A stretch of DNA of 64,000 nt from Tritrichomonas musculus. Lineage: Eukaryota > Parabasalia > Tritrichomonadida > Tritrichomonadidae. Of this stretch, positions 63,691-64,000 are shown one piece after another. The notes beneath the pieces are model-generated. The model saw only the letters and a list, made by a program, of their open reading frames with translations. It was not told the origin of the DNA and made no database searches. Numbering within the stretch: the stretch's first letter is position 1; every line of letters starts with the position of its first letter. Made by a program: the position numbers and the translations under genes. Where the stretch lies: contig JAPFFF010000017.1 in NCBI GenBank assembly GCA_039105265.1, positions 1,054,001-1,118,000 on the forward strand, given 5' to 3'.

Positions 63691-64000
63691 ATGAAACCCA
63701 GCAAATTTGATTACAAAACAATATTTTTTTCAGATACTTCTGACTATGATGATGACATAGATTTTGAACATTACGAAGAACATCAGATGATAAAACCTAT
63801 TATCAACAATAAAGCGTCTCGCTCTGCGAGATTTGATATTGATTTTGAAATGAATCGAGCGTACAAAAAAAATGAATCAAAAATAATGTCAGAATCAATT
63901 CGTCCAATTGGTCCTGGAATCTATGCTAATTATAATTCTCTAAACATTATTGTGGGTTCCCAGGGTAAAGGTAAATCGCACATTGTATTAAGAGATATAA
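63691..64000 (+). CDS. FtsK/HerA-type packaging ATPase, 3' end outside the window
   Basis: From the ATG at 63691, 103 residues are visible. An acidic start (DTSDYDDDIDFEHYEEH) is followed by IRPIGPGIYANYNSLNIIVGSQGKGKSHIVLRDI. GSQGKGKS is a Walker A motif placed as in the A32-like genome-packaging ATPases of Polintons, about 90 residues from the N terminus. The hairpin tctcgc-tct-gcgaga (63817-63831) lies inside the coding region and encodes SRSAR. The protein would pump element DNA into the capsid. Confidence 0.78.
   Translation, partial: MKPSKFDYKTIFFSDTSDYDDDIDFEHYEEHQMIKPIINNKASRSARFDIDFEMNRAYKKNESKIMSESIRPIGPGIYANYNSLNIIVGSQGKGKSHIVLRDI
63817..63831. repeat. Triplet-loop hairpin inside the ATPase gene
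   Basis: tctcgc-tct-gcgaga forms a perfect 6-bp stem with a three-base loop. It is GC-rich against its AT-rich surroundings and leaves the frame open. Confidence 0.65.

Larger units (their letters stand above)
50380..64000. mobile_element. Second Polinton/Maverick, left part, right end outside the window
   Basis: The left tip AGTAGTATATGTATGTCCCTA at 50380 resembles that of the short Polinton, and both continue with accaagctcaaaa. At least 13.6 kb of the element is present. Gene content is that of a capsid-bearing Polinton: fibre-like region, integrase, major capsid protein, packaging ATPase and several small proteins. The polymerase gene and right TIR must lie beyond the window. It is broken, with about three breaks in the part seen, all in the left half; the right half is open. 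It is therefore probably fairly young. Confidence 0.87.

Overview
The window reads as nuclear DNA of a trichomonad (parabasalid) protist, possibly Tritrichomonas or a relative. It is extremely AT-rich and its genes have no visible introns. Host genes are short islands in transposon-dense DNA. TCATT-like initiator motifs lie 13-16 bases upstream of at least two start codons, as known for Trichomonas. The elements present (Polinton/Maverick, MULE, hAT, mariner-like and many foldback elements) also fit. The organism is inferred, not proven.

Layout. 1-3.9 kb: 3' part of a MULE-type transposase gene running into a GC-rich, two-level tandem array. 4.7-5.3 kb: one foldback element inserted into the tip of another. 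5.6-7.2 kb: a small membrane-anchored protein and a Rab GTPase. 7.3-11.2 kb: a mariner-like MITE, a second MITE, and a 1.3-kb terminal-inverted-repeat (TIR) element carrying an inverted copy of itself, both with target-site duplications. 12.6-19.3 kb: a short Polinton with perfect-looking 525-bp TIRs and a protein-primed DNA polymerase B gene. 19.7-21.3 kb: a 1.6-kb element with 330-bp TIRs.

23.6-42.0 kb is the host gene block. It holds a lipid-anchored TCAF/M60-like protein, an unknown 229-aa protein, a 2061-aa protein with 115 copies of a 9-residue repeat, a broken ABC half-transporter, a bacterial-type RlmJ rRNA methyltransferase, a complete polo-like kinase, a tRNA-Ser(AGA) gene, and a probable Paf1 subunit of the transcription elongation complex.

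42.2-48.2 kb: a 1-kb TIR element with five internal repeats, a small foldback element, a complete 3.2-kb hAT transposon with an open transposase gene and 8-bp target duplication, another foldback element and a decayed coding remnant. From 50.4 kb to the right edge is the left part of a second, longer Polinton with a fibre-like region, two unknown genes, a small capsid-like protein, integrase, major capsid protein, several small proteins and the start of the packaging ATPase. It is a fossil with about three breaks in the part seen.

The two Polintons share the tip AGTAGTATAT and a scatter of short perfect hairpins, most with three-base loops. These hairpins lie both between genes and inside open coding regions. 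They are the least explained structure in the window.
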